Position numbers and translations under genes: made by a program | The notes under the pieces: model-generated | Databases searched by the model: none | What the model saw: the letters and a program-made list of their open reading frames with translations, nothing else | Told to the model about the DNA's origin: nothing | In this document: one piece after another, positions 24,851-37,402 of the stretch | Layout: each line of letters starts with the position of its first letter | Position numbering within the stretch: position 1 is the first letter of the stretch | NCBI GenBank assembly: GCA_034359265.1 | Contig: CP136891.1 | Span: forward strand, 6,958,501 to 7,022,500 | Length of the DNA stretch: 64,000 nt | Direction: 5' to 3' | Origin: Canna indica | Taxonomy: Eukaryota > Streptophyta > Magnoliopsida > Zingiberales > Cannaceae

Positions 24851-27800
24851 ATGGATAAAACTTGGATGTCAGCACATCAATCATCTAAAGCCTATGCGAG
24901 AGGAATGAAAGATTTTATTCGGTTCGCAATTGACAATGGATTGGATGAAGATGGCACAATGAATTGTCCGTGCAAAAAATTCATCAATAGGAAATATCAT
25001 AAACTAGAAGATGTTCAAAGACACTTAATATAGAATGAAATTTTATCGAGATATGCCATTTGATATTACCATGGTGAACCTTTATATTCGACAAAAAAAG
25101 CACAACTTGATATATCAAACGGAGCTGAAGCATTTGATCAAGTACATTATCATAATGATGAAATGACAATTGATGTCAATGATGAAATACCAATTGATAT
25201 CAATGATGAAACACCAATTGATGTCAATGATGAAACACCAAATATTAATCTTGATGAAGCTCCAAATGCATTCGAACCGCCACAAGAATCTTCCCAACAT
25301 TCTATGATGGATGATCTTGATGTTCCTCTGTATCCAAATTGTGTAAAATACAGTAAATCATCATTTATCATTCAATTATATCATATAAAGGTTCTTAATA
25401 GTTGGTCTGAAAAGTTATTCTCAATGTTGTTAGAATTGTTGAAAGAAGCTTTTTCAGAAGGCAATACACTTCCATCAACGTGTTATCAAACAAAAAAATA
25501 TGTGAAAGATTTGGATTTATTCTATCAAAAAATACATGCTTGTCCAAATAATTGCATACTATACATGGATGAAACTGCGAAAGCATCAACATGCAACATT
25601 TGTGGATTGTCTCGATGGACTTCCTCTTCAACTAATGATGAATCAACAAGTCAGTTAGAACGGAAAAAACCCCTGCAAAAGTGTTACGATATTTTCCACT
25701 TATTCCAAGATTGACTCATTTATATATGTTATCGAAAACCGCAAGCTCAATGAGATAACATTCTGAAAGACGCACCAAAGATGGAATCATACGACATTCT
25801 GCTGATGCAGAAGCTTGGCAAGCTTTTGACAGAAGATATCCAGACTTCGCTGTTGATTCACGTAATGTTAGATTGGATCTTGCAAGTGATGGATTTAATC
25901 CATTTCGATCAATGAGCACAACTTATAGCACTTGGCCTGTTGTATTGATACTTTATAATATGGAACCATGGGCATGTATGAAGAGATCTTCAATAATATT
26001 ATCAATGTTAATTCTAGGCGCTAAAGGACCAGGAAATGACATTGATGTGTACTTACAACCTCTCATTTCTGAATTAAAGCTATTGTGGAGCGGAGTAACA
26101 ATATTTGATAGTATCTCCGACGAATAATTTACTCTGCGTGCAGCATTAATGTGGACCATTAATGATTTTTTAGCATATGCAATGTTATCAGGTTGGAGCA
26201 CTAAAGGACGATATGCATGTCCCATATGCGGTGATAAGACAGATTCTCGTTGGCTTAATCACGAAAAAAAACATTATTATCTAGGCCATCGTAGATGGTT
26301 GTCACAAGAACATTCATTTTGTCAGGACACTGAATTATTTGACGGGACAATAGAAAATGATAATGCACCAGTGCCAGTTGATTCAAAAATTGTTTACGAG
26401 CAGATTCAACACATTAAACATGTTTATGGCAAAACTACCAACACAAGTAAAAAGCGCACTCGAAATAATTTGGGTAGTGAGTCAGAAGACATTAATGCAG
26501 ACACACAAACTCAGCAAAGTTTCCAGAGGCAAGATTATGAAATGTGGAAAAAAAGTATATTTTTTGAATTACCATATTGGCAGCATAATCCATTGCGCCA
26601 TAATTTGGATGTTATGCATATTGAGAAAAATATATGTGATAATCTGATTGGTACTATATTGGATATTGATGGAAAAGAGAAAGATAATTTAAATGTACGA
26701 TTAGATTTGCAAGACATGAATATAAGACATCATTTACATCAAATATTATTACCAAATGGTAGATATGATATACCATTGGCAATTTATTCAATGTCCACTC
26801 TTGAAAATGATCTCATGCTGACATGTATCAAAAATATGAAAGTGTCCGATGGATATTCATCAAATATTTCTAGATGTGTGAATCTCAAGGATCATAGATT
26901 ACAAAACTTGAAGAGTCATGATTCACATATACTGCTTCAAGATATTTTTCTGCATGCATTACGAGGAATTGTGCATAAAGATGTTCTCCTCATTGTTAAA
27001 GAGATTTTTGTATTTTTTAAAAAGTTATGCAGTGTCAATTTAGACCATTGTGCCCTGGACGATTTGCAATCACGTGTACCTTTGCTCTTATGTAAAATGG
27101 AGCAAATTTTTCCATCGAGTTTTTTCACTATTATGGTGCATTTGATGATTCACCTTCCAACAGAGGTGAAACTTGGTGGTCCTATTCATTACCGCTGGAT
27201 GTACCTAATTGAAAGATTTGTTTTATTTATATTTTTTAAATATCTCGTGTTCATTAAGTATTAATAGTGAAACGTCAAATGAGGAGAATTTGTCTCGTGT
27301 TCATAGGTTATTTATCAGATATAAATCTCATGTTTGAAATAAAGCACAACCAGAGGGATCCATCGCTGAAGGATATATTGCTGATGAATGTCTTATATTT
27401 TATTCTCAATATTTTAATAATATTGAAACGGTGTTCAATCGACTGCAGAGAAATTATGAAGTTGAAAATATTGAAAACTACTTATTTTCTTCTGGTGGTC
27501 GATTTATTGGCAAAGCTCGCATTGGTACGTTGGATTTAAATGCATATGCACATATATGTCTTGTTGCATAGTCCAATGATTGAACCATATAAAAGGTATC
27601 AATTGTTATTAAATATCTCCATATTTTAAGTTATTTTAAGATTATTGGTGTAATTTTTATTTTTTTGTCTCAGACAATTTCTTGAAGAACAATGTCATAT
27701 AAATAATTTATCAGTTGCATCGAATGCTCAACAACAAAAGTGGATCATAGAGAGATTCGCATTGTGGTTACAAGATAAAGTGTCGAAAATGATACAAAAT

Positions 27801-28256
27801 GATTGTGATGCTTCACTACTTGCGTTAGCTCGAGGTCGAGTATCTGTAATTAAAAAATATGATGGATTGATTATAAATTATTATAGATTTCATACCAAGC
27901 AACGAGAAAGATTGCGTAAAATATAAAATAATAGTTTAATGGTTGAAGCTGACAATCGTCAATATTATGAAGTTCTAACGGATGTAATTGAATTAGACTA
28001 TCGTGGGGTATTCAAGGTAGTTCTTTTTCGTGCTAAATGAGTTGATATAAGGAATTCACAGGGTTTACGAGTGGATGAGAATGGATTCATATTAGTTAAT
28101 CTTTCTCGATTATTTCATACCGGTGCATTTCTAAAAGATGACCTGTATGTGTTTTCATCACAAGCAAAATAAGTATTTTACATGTCAGATCCGAAGAATA
28201 ATGAGTGGTCGCATGTCATAAATGTATATCTTAGAGATTTATATGACATCGGTAAA
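24851..28256 (+). pseudogene. TNP2-type CACTA transposase, broken (CACTA-1)
   Basis: The ATG at 24851 opens MDKTWMSA, the usual TNP2 start. Domains in order: Transpos_assoc (24851-25110), Transposase_21/TNP2 (about 25500-26700, with LRHNLDVMHIEKN and SRWLNHEKKHYYLGHRR), DUF4218 (about 26830-27560, with GGPIHYRWMYLIERF) and DUF4216 (about 27945-28200). A repeated acidic stretch of DVNDETPI units lies at 25160-25240. Stops occur at 25031, 25756 and 26125. Frame changes fall near 25665 and 27230. A GT-AG intron at 27596-27673 precedes the C-terminal part. The enzyme would cut and join the element ends. The exact end is unclear because a possible donor at 28252 leads toward the next gene. Confidence 0.85.
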
Positions 28257-28340
28257 TGACTTATTATTTATCAATATTATTTGTATAATTTGTTAATCTT
28301 TATGTATTTATCAATATATAATATTATGTTATTATACAGG

Positions 28341-30265
28341 ATGTCAACATCAAGAATAATAGATTCAGATGCTGAGACCCGCGAGAAGGGTGAACTTAGT
28401 CCCGAGAGTGATCGTCCTGGGTCGTCACAAGGACGAATTCATAGACTTTTCTACATTTGGATTTAGTTTTTATGTCATCATACATATGAACATTATTTAT
28501 TTAATCAAATTAATATTAATGTTTTCTGATGTAATTTAAAAACAGACACTACAACACAAATGCAACATGAAGGGTCTCCATATTTTACAGCTTCTTCTGT
28601 GTATACACTTAATCCCGACCAGTTAATTATGGTCAATTTTTCTGATTAGGGTCAAAGTCATGATGACGGCCACAGATTATACTCACGTTTTATGGGATTA
28701 CTAGTGCATGATTCTACATTCTTACCATTGACGCCTGACCCTTGGAATCAAATTTCTTCCATATATAAGAATGGATTATGAGAGCAATTATTGGTATGTT
28801 ATGAATTTATATGAATTTATGTTAGATTGCATTATTTAGTTGTGTGAAACTATATATTAAATATATATTTTGGGGTCAAACTAATATCATTTATAAATGC
28901 AGAGATATTTTTTGATCCCTACTGAGAACAGGGATCATATTTTTCGCACTACTATGGCGTCTTTGACAAAAAAATTAAAAATTATAAACTTATATTTTTT
29001 TAAAAAAATTTAAAATTAAAGAGTTAAAGGAGGAAAATCTTACACGTCGACCACAAAATGTTAGTAGAGAATCATGGATAAGAATGGTCGACTATTGGCA
29101 TTTTTCAGCTAGTCATGTAAGAATTTATATTTTGATACTTGCAATATTTGTTTTATAATTATAATTAAATATGACAGGCTGCATCTGAACGGGGTTGAAG
29201 GGCAACAAGTACAACTCAAGATTGCATACATACTAGCGGTGCGACCCCTTACATTCAAAGACGTGCTGATTTTGTAAGTAGTTTAGTAAATAAATTTATA
29301 ATTTATTTATTTTTATTTTTAATATCTTTTAAATAATTAATTTTTATTTACATTGTGTGAAGCGGCGTGCACATGATAGAGAGCCCAGTGAGCTTGAAGT
29401 GAATAGAACAACACATCTTCGTAGAAGTGGAGGAGGATATGTACGCGAAGAAGCAGCTCAATTTATGGTATAACACATCTACGAATGAATTAAATTAATA
29501 TTTTTTAAATTTATAATCTATTATTTAAAATGTAGGCCACCGCTGAACGAACACTTAATGAGCGACTTGAGACTAATCCAACAACAGAGCGAGTTCAACT
29601 CGAGAACCAAGTATATCGAGAAATATCTGGTTCCGAACATCATTCTCGAGTTCGCCTACAAGGGATTGGAGTCACACCAAGTCAATTTTATGAACATCAG
29701 TGACAACCTTTTGTTGCATCTTCCCACGATGCAACATATGACAAGCTTCGATAATAACAAGAGGCTGCAATGAAAGAAATGCAGCAAAAATATGATGCTG
29801 AGATGAGGGAGGTTCAACAAAGACTCAACAGAATGGAGCAGATGTAGTTTCAACATCAATTTGATAGTTCATCGTCACAGGGGCTAAATCTAATTATAAA
29901 TCAAGCTAATATGTTTTCCTCACCAATTGATTATGTATATATATATTTATTTAATTTATTTGTAGTTGATATTTTTAGTATTGTAATTAATTAAATATAT
30001 TTTTCTAATAGAGTTGATTGTGTGTTCCTGAAAGTCTTCCTCATGAAATACCGTCGGCTAATATCGGAGAAGGTACAAGTAAAAATACATTTCTAAACTG
30101 TAAGTAATTTATATATTGTAATACTGAATATTTTAATTGATAATATTTAAATTTATATGTTTATAATTGATATTAATGTATAGATAGAGATGTTGATCCA
30201 TATAGAGAAGACGATGAGGAAGAACAAGAAGATGAGGAGGAGTAGGAGGAAATGGACGATGAAGA
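28341..30265 (+). pseudogene. Second CACTA gene, Transposase_24 type, decayed (CACTA-1)
   Basis: Pieces of a multi-exon gene are readable: MSTSRIIDSD from 28341, LTPDPWNQISSIYKN near 28730, RYFLIPTENRDHIFRTTM near 28905, and RRPQNVSRESWIRMVDYW near 29045, the hallmark of the plant Ptta/En-Spm Transposase_24 family. Then follow HLRRSGGGYVREEAAQF near 29420, a coiled tail MKEMQQKYDAEMREVQ near 29775, and an acidic end near 30200. Several stops (28648, 28780, 30243) interrupt it. Proteins of this type are thought to bind the subterminal repeats and act with TNP2. Exon borders are approximate. Confidence 0.7.
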
Positions 30266-30617
30266 TTAGATTATTTAATTTTATTTGTAAATAAAATTAC
30301 GATTAGTTTTACACACATTATTGTTTTAATCAAATTTTGTATTACTGTTCTAATCAAATGAGATTACACTACTAGAAACTTGGTCTTCAGCAACGGCTAT
30401 CAGCAACGGTCGCTCAAGCCGTTGCTATTTGCAAGGGCATTCTTATGGCCGCCCGAGCCATTGCAGATATTTATATCTACAACGGCGTTCTAACGGAAAC
30501 CGGAGCCGTTGCTGATTATTTTAATTATCAGCAACGGCTTTCTAACGGATAAGTGAGCCGTTGCTGATGATAACTTATCAGCAACGGCTTTCTAACGGGC
30601 GAGTGAGCCGTTGCTGA

Positions 30618-30650
30618 TAAGTTTATATAGGGCACGCTCTCGCGCCCGAC
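30618..30650 (+). promoter_or_regulatory. Probable CACTA-2 promoter (TATA box)
   Basis: TTTATATAGG at about 30622-30631 sits directly after the subterminal repeats and ahead of a C-rich leader. The same arrangement is kept in the deletion derivative (inverted, near 17660-17680). This is where the element's transcript should start; the inference rests on position and conservation. Confidence 0.5.
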
Positions 30651-31085
30651 CCTTCTTCCTCCCGCTACTGCCGCCGCCGCTCCTGCCGACTCCTCTCGTC
30701 GCCGCTGCCGCTGCTGCCGACGCCAACGATGCCGACGATGCCTCCCGCTGCTGCCGACGCTGTCAAGTATGTGCCCTCCGATTGCCGTCTCTTCCCGTTG
30801 CCCTCCGACACATTCCGGTAGAAATTCTGACCGAAACCCTAAAAATAGGGTTTCGGTCGGCGGCGGTCGACCGATGGCCGCTGTCGGACCTTGTACATTG
30901 GTCGGACAGTGTGTCCGGCCAGTGTACGCCGGCGCCGGAGTCCACCTGACTCCGGCGCTGGAATTTGTAGTTTAATATTATTTTATTATTGTTTTTAATA
31001 GTTTTTTAATTGTTAATTAATTATTTAGATTAATTAATTAATTTGTTAGAATAATTTTTAGGGTTTAGATTAATTTCGGAATTAT

Positions 31086-31260
31086 CCACTTCGGACGCGC
31101 GCCGGAATCGTCCAATTCGGACTTGCGCCGGAATCGTCCACTTCGGACGCGTGCCGGAATCGTCCAATTCGAACTCGCACCGGAATCGTCCACTAGCTTC
31201 GGACGCGCACCGAAATCGTCCACTTCGGACGCGCGCCGAAATCATCCAATATGGACTTGA
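31086..31260 (+). repeat. 26-27-bp tandem repeats in the CACTA-2 leader
   Basis: About six imperfect copies follow each other, built on CGGAATCGTCCACTTCGGAC followed by GCGCGC. The derivative at 17090-17215 carries about five inverted copies. They lie between the promoter and the leader hairpin. Confidence 0.85.
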
Positions 31261-31460
31261 ATTGTCTCAAAACATTTAGAAAATAATCATCCATCCGACG
31301 AGTTGATATGTTTCACATACGCATCGACGAGTCGGATATAATTTAGCAAAATCTTAGATCCGTTCGGGGATTGTATGTTCGTGTAAAAGAAGTAGATGAT
31401 CGATCTTTTATACGACGTACAATTCTTGAATTGTCCCTGATTGGATAATTTGGGAATATA

Positions 31461-31651
31461 GTTATTTGTACTGCACTTACGTTTTTATTTTAACTGTTAA
31501 CTAATTATTCTAAATTTCGGTAACATCTCTCTTGTTCTCCGATACGCGCCCAGATGATATGCGTATTCGGAGAACTGTAGGGAGATGCTGCCGAAATTTA
31601 GAATAATTAGTTAACAGTTAAAATAAAAACGTAAGTGCAGTACGAATAACA
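31461..31651. repeat. Leader hairpin of CACTA-2
   Basis: Arms 31461-31547 and 31561-31651 pair almost completely around a 13-base loop. Paired text includes AACTGTTAACTAATTATTC with its inverse and TTCTCCGATACGC with GCGTATTCGGAGAA. Weaker pairing extends outward to about 31425 and 31690. It ends 74 bases before the TNP2 ATG. A GT-AG intron could remove it, but I could not fix the borders. Confidence 0.85.
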
Positions 31652-31724
31652 TAAATCCCGAATGGAATAGGACAATCTCACCTAAAGACATTAACCAAAG
31701 AAATTGTCATTGATTGACAGAATC

Positions 31725-34700
31725 ATGTCGGTTGATCGAAGTTGGATGTACCGACGTCTTGATCGTGGAGCTTTAACGAATGAGTTTCGATTAGGCGTAA
31801 CGTACTTCCTAAATTTCGCCTATTCGAATCGGAATTTCGTTAGCATGGGTGATCAAATCCGATGTCCGTGCCGCATTTGTTCAATGGACGATATTTGGAT
31901 CGGGAGACTGTCACTCTGCATCTATATACCAAAGGATTTGCACCAAGATATTTTCTATGGACTTGTCATGGGGAGTCACGCAAAGTCGAGACATCGAGCA
32001 ATCCTGTCGTTCAGACATATGGTGAATCTTCCTCTGCTGGTGCTTCTTCATACAGTCAATGTAATCCCTATAGAACTATGATACTTGATAGTCTTGGGGG
32101 TCAATTCCGCATGAATGATAATGTTGATCGGCGAGTTCTTCAGACATCAGTCCCACCAGATACTACAGCGGTTGATATCACAGAAGTAGAGGCTGCGGTA
32201 GAGATTGAATTACCAAATAAAGAAGCTGCAGAATTTTACGAGATGTTGAAAGCTGCCGATGAACCTTTGTATGAGAATTGTCCTAAATACACTAGGTTTT
32301 CAGCAATGACACAGCTCTTAAACATCAAGGCCGATTGTAATATCAGCGGAGTTGCGTATGATCGAATTGCTGGATTGATTAATGGAATGCTGCCTACTGA
32401 TAACAAGTTTGAACCAACTTTTTATAAGACTAAAAAACTAATGAGAAAATTGGGGCATGGGTACGAAAAAATACACACGTGCCAAAATAACTGCATTTTA
32501 TATTATAAAGAAAATGTGCAGTTGGATAAATGCCCTGTATGTCAACACCCTCGTTACAAGGAGAAGAAATCGGTCCGACAAAAAAATATCTCGTTTAAGG
32601 TGCTTCGGTATTTTCCACTAACACCGAGGCTTCAAAAATTATTCATGTCGAAAAAGACAGCCCCCTACATGAGTTGGCATGCAAGAAGTCGTGATGATAC
32701 AGTAATGACTCATCCATCTGACAGTGAAGCATGAAAACATTTGGATACATGTTATCCTTCATTTGCTAGGGATACTAGAAATATCAGATTGGGATTGTGC
32801 ACAGATGGTTTTAATCCGTTTGGACATTCTGTAACTCCTTATTCAGTTTGGCCAGTGCTGCTGACAGTTTATAACTTGCCACTGTCAATGTGCATGAAAG
32901 ATGAATTTATTTATCTTTCGATGACTATTCCGGGTCCTAAGGGTCCGCGAAAAGAAATTGACATATTTCTCAGACCCTTGATAGATGAATTAAAAACACT
33001 GTGGACTGAGGGAGCTGTCACTTATGATTGTCATCGGAAGCAAAACTTCAATTTAAAGGCCGCGGTCTTGTGGACAATCAATGATTTTCCCGCGTACGGC
33101 ATATTGTCGGGTTGGAGCACTCACGGCCGACTCTCTTGCCCGTATTGTATGGAACACTCTAAATCAATCAGTCTTCAGAACGGACGAAAAATCTCATTCT
33201 TTGATTGTCATCGTCGATTCCTACCGGTTCATCACCAGTATCGAAGGAATCGTAATAAATTTACTAAGGGCAGAGTCGAAAGAGATGGGCCACCACCGAT
33301 GTTGTCTGGTGAACAAATGTTAGCACGTGTTTCAGCACTTCCAGATATAGTATTTGGTCGCAATGAAAGAGTGTCAGGTTTTGGCCAAACACACGACTGG
33401 GTGAAAAAAAGTATCTTTTGGGAATTGCCCTATTGGAGTTCATTATTGATTCGACATAATTTAGATGTCATGCACATTGAAAAAAATGTGTTTGATAATA
33501 TTTTCAACACTGTGATGGATATTTCTGGAAAAACTAAAGATAATGTCAAAGTCCGACATGATCTGAAAATACTTTGTAAAAGACCAGAGTTGGAGTTACA
33601 AGAGGTCAACGGATGATATCTGAAACCGAAGGCCCTATATGTGTTAAATAAACAACAGATCAAAGATGTTTGTCAATGGGTAAAAGAACTCAGATTACCC
33701 GATGGATATGCTTCAAACTTATCTCGATGTGTGAATGTCGATGATTGCAAAATATCAGGGATGAAGAGCCATGATTGTCATGTATTCATGCAGAGATTAC
33801 TTCCGATCGCATTTCGAGATCTTCTAGCTGATAATATTTGGGGTCCGTTGACTGAATTAAGTATGTTTTTTAGAAGCATGTGTGCAAATGTCCTTCGAGT
33901 CGAAGATATGTCAACACTTGAAAATAATATTGTTGAAATCATATGCAAGCTGGAGCAGTTTTTCCCTCATGTATTTTTTGACTCGATGGAGCATCTACCG
34001 ATACACTTGGCATACGAGGCACGAGTTGGTGGCCCCGTTCAATATCGTTGGATGTACTTATTTGAAAGATAAAGAACACCGCAGCTGTTGAAGGATCAAT
34101 ATCTGAATCGTATATCATCCAAGAAATTTCAATATTCTGCTCATTTTACTTTGAATCGACAGTACAGACAAGATTTGATCGTCTTCCACGTAACGACGAC
34201 GGGGGTGTTCAACATTCAGATGGACGTTTAAATATATTTTGTCACTCTGGTCGTGCTTTTGGTTCTCGTCCATCTCGACACTTAAGCGATGAAGAGTATC
34301 ATTTGGCACACTTGTATGTATTACTCAATTATCCAGAGATTGAACAATTCATTGAAATATTTGACATTGAGATGGTGCAAAAATACTCTATTCACAACGA
34401 TCAAGAATTGGAGAGATTACGGAATCGTGATTTCCCTACTTGGATTCAGACTTACAACAAAGATCACAGAGCTGAAATAGATAAAAAAATATTTGAGTTT
34501 GTTAGTGGACCGTCGCGACTTGTGTCGTGCTATAGCGGATATTTTGTTAACGGGTATAAATTTCACACGGTTGAATATTCATTTGCAAAGAAGACGATGA
34601 ATGCTGGGGTCTGCGTGAAAGGGACAACCTATGTTGAATGTGATATGGATTTTTATGGACTGGTGGAAGAAGTGATAGAATTGCACTACTTCGGCTTGAA

Positions 34701-35184
34701 ATCAGTGATCCTATTTAGATGTCATTGGTTCGATACAACAAAAAGGGGCATGAAAGTTCATCCAAAATACAAACTTGTTGAGGTTAATTACAAATCGAAA
34801 TTGGCAGCAAATGAGCCTTTTATATTGGCATCACAAGCCGAACAAGTATATTACGCGAAGTATCCGACTCGAAATAAAGATAGAGCAGATTGGCGTGTAG
34901 TCTGTAAGACAAAAGGTAGATGAAAAATTGATCCGATAGTAGGAGAAAATGAGCCAATACCTGATGTGACAGATGGTTTCTATCAAGAAGATGGTCCTCC
35001 TACTGTAGATCGTATTATTTCAATACTCGAGGATGCAGACACAACGTCAATTCAATTAGAAGTTGAATATGCTGATGATGACGATCATAAAATTGAGGAA
35101 GCTGGAGATGAAGAAGATGAAGAAGAGGAAGAAGAGGAAGAAGAGGAAGAATTCGAAGACTATTATTCAGATGACGAGGAATAA
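31725..35184 (+). pseudogene. TNP2-type CACTA transposase, broken (CACTA-2)
   Basis: The ATG at 31725 opens MSVDRSWMYRRLDRG. Domain order is Transpos_assoc (31725-31960), Transposase_21/TNP2 (about 32300-33560, with LCTDGFNPFGHS, LSGWSTHGRLSCPYC and RHNLDVMHIEKNVFDN), DUF4218 (33640-34150) and DUF4216 (about 34580-34800, with LKSVILFRCHWFDT), then an aspartate/glutamate-rich C-terminus. Damage is limited: a frameshift near 31880, stops at 32732 (in place of W in EAWKH), 33614 and 34921, and a stop and frame change at 34070-34084 where about 20 usual codons look missing. The rest reads smoothly, which suggests a fairly recent loss. Confidence 0.9.
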
Positions 35185-35259
35185 TTGTAAAGTATATATT
35201 TTATTAAATATATCTCTGCTATTTATACAATAATCTGATTATATGTCTGTTCGACAGAT

Positions 35260-36775
35260 ATGTCTGGTCGTGGTTATCGACGCAGGAGAGTTTCGGAGTC
35301 TCCGATCGGTGAGACTCCAGCACTTACTCATGCTGCTGATCCTCCTGTTGCTGATCCTCATGAGGATGATACTGCCGAGGCTAGTACATCCAGACGTAGG
35401 CGGCCACGCGGGCCGAACAGGTGGCAGCCTCCACCAGCCACAGAGTCACGTAGATTGATTAGCGTGATTGGGGAGCGATAATATATCATGAATTATGAAA
35501 TCATTACAAATTCATTATATCATAATATAATATTAAAATTTATTTTTGTTGTGCAGGTTCGAGCAAGAAGAAGTGCCGAGGAGCATTTCTTCTACTATTC
35601 GACGATACATGTACGGGGCATGGCCTACGTGGTCTCCCGTGCCTAGCGAGCACGTCGACATGTTATGGCGCGAGTTTGAGGCATGTATTATTATTATTTT
35701 TTACATGCATGATGATATATTAATATTGGTACTGATATTATTATTTTGCAGGCTCGCTATACATGGGCCGAGGACCAGAGGCCCTTCATTTACGCTGCCT
35801 GGGAGTCTATTTCCCGGGCAAGGTATAACGGGCAGCTGGGGCAGGATCGGTCCCAAGCGATGGCCCGAGCTGGGACCACTAACATCGCGGAGACTCGGGG
35901 ATACGGCCCCGGTTGGATTACTCCGGATATATGGGACCAGCTCGTGGGGATATGGTCGACGGATCGATGGCAGGAGGTTTCTCGAAATGCGGCTAGAAAT
36001 CGCATGTCGGGGGGAGCAGCGTGTCACACCGGCGGCTCTGTTACATTTGCAGTGCACGCAAATCGTATGGTAAGTATATCGTTTAATTATATATTTTATT
36101 TGTTATTATGTGTACTAATTAATGTATTTATTTTGTAAATGTAGACGACGGTGTCGGATGACGGGAGTGTCCAGCGACCCTCCCCGATGACGGTGTTTGA
36201 GCGGACTCACCGTCGAGCACATGGGACGGGGGAGTACATCCACAACCGCGCTGCATACATTATGGTAATTATATATTTGTTTAAGTTATTCATTATATAT
36301 TTATAATTTAAGTTTTATGATAAATATTAAATAAAAAATCAAACTCGAGTAGGAGACCTACAGCCAGACGGTGGTGCAGCGCGGGGGTACCCCCGAGGAC
36401 TTTCACGCAGTATCGTGGGTCGAGGCCGCAGGTGGCTGGGACCATGGCCGCGTATATGGCTTCGCAGATAGTGGTCATGCGCGAGCCGTGCTAGGGCCAC
36501 TTGGGACACCGACCCCTCCGGTCGCTGGTGAGCGGCCGTCCATCTCTAGATCCAGTTATGATCATAGTAGCAGAATAAGGACTCTAGAGGAGACGATCGC
36601 GCGTCAGAGTCAGATGATGGAGGAGATGCATGCTATGCTACGCAACATGTCAGGTCATCCCGCAGCAGGCATCTCTTCGGCATTATCTAATCCATCGTCC
36701 TCGAGTCAGTCCACGCCGGTGTACACTCAAGCACTCCAGACCCCGCCATATGATCCAGACCATCCTCCATCGTGA
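35260..36775 (+). CDS. Second CACTA gene, Transposase_24 type, apparently open (CACTA-2)
   Basis: The ATG at 35260 opens MSGRGYRRRRVSESP. I assign exons 35557-35680, 35752-36069, 36145-36264 and 36353-36775. The exon 1 donor is uncertain (35421 fits the phase and gives an AG|GT site). These exons join in frame without a stop. Intron 35681-35751 would need a GC donor (GAG|GCATGT) to give the expected EARYTWAED; the other two are GT-AG. Conserved parts are YTWAEDQRPFIYAAWESI, VFERTHRRAHGTGEYI and a coiled segment SRIRTLEETIARQSQMMEEM. The exons are GC-rich. The likely role is binding subterminal repeats with TNP2, in the nucleus. Confidence 0.75.
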
Positions 36776-37402
36776 TCGTGAGATTTTTTGTTTGGATATT
36801 GAACTTGTTACTGAGATATTGAACTTGTTTAACTTATTTTGTTTGGATATTGATACTTCAATTTTGCATTTGAATTGTTTTTATACTATCGTGGATAATT
36901 ATCAATATAAATATAATTATTTTGATGTATATCTTGGTGTGTTTGTGATGTGTGAATGAATGTGTGTATGAGGGTATGGGTGTGTGAGTTATGTATCAGA
37001 TAATGTATCAATGTATCAATAGAAATTAGAAATTGTAAATTTTTCTGGTTGCAGGTGAGCATCATCTGCAACGGCTTTCCCACGGGTGCCCGTGGGAAAG
37101 CCGTTGCTAAAAGTGTATCGAAAGTCGTTGCTGATGACCTACAGCAACGGCTTAGTGACGAGGTTTTACTAACGGCGTTTCTACGGACTCGTGGCCGTTG
37201 CTATTAATGTTATCAGCAACGACTGCGGGTCTGTGGCAAAACCGTCGCGGATAATATTTTTAGCGATGGCCCGAGCGGCTGTTGCTGATAATGTTTTGAG
37301 CGACGACCCGAGCGGCCGTTGCTGATCCGTTGCTAAGTCATCAGCAACGCGACTTTCTGTCACGACGCTATTGCAACGGCTCGGCCGATTTTTCTAGTAG
37401 TG
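36776..37402. repeat. 3' end of CACTA-2: trailer and subterminal repeats
   Basis: 36776-37060 is AT-rich trailer with GTGTGTATGAGGGTATG-type low complexity. From about 37063 many copies of CAGCAACGGC / GCCGTTGCTG follow in both orientations up to the terminus. Confidence 0.8.

Larger units (their letters stand above)
30367..37402 (+). mobile_element. CACTA-2: complete CACTA transposon nested in CACTA-1
   Basis: The ends CACTACTAGAAA and TTTCTAGTAGTG form a perfect 12-bp inverted repeat. TTA is duplicated at 30364-30366 and 37403-37405. Subterminal regions (30390-30620 and 37060-37390) hold many copies of TCAGCAACGGCT in both orientations, clearly different from the TTCGACGTC repeats of CACTA-1. 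The 7036-bp element contains a promoter-like TATA motif, a long leader with tandem repeats and a hairpin, a broken TNP2 gene and a largely open second gene. It inserted just downstream of the CACTA-1 genes, so it is the younger of the two. Confidence 0.93.

Noticed and set aside
30611..30949. 112-codon open frame at the start of CACTA-2
   Set aside because: It lies in the C-rich leader just after the TATA motif. The inverted derivative has a related but differently framed sequence, and no domain is recognisable.
31086..31260. Regularly spaced repeats that might suggest a CRISPR array
   Set aside because: Units are contiguous without unique spacers, and the sequence is plant transposon DNA.
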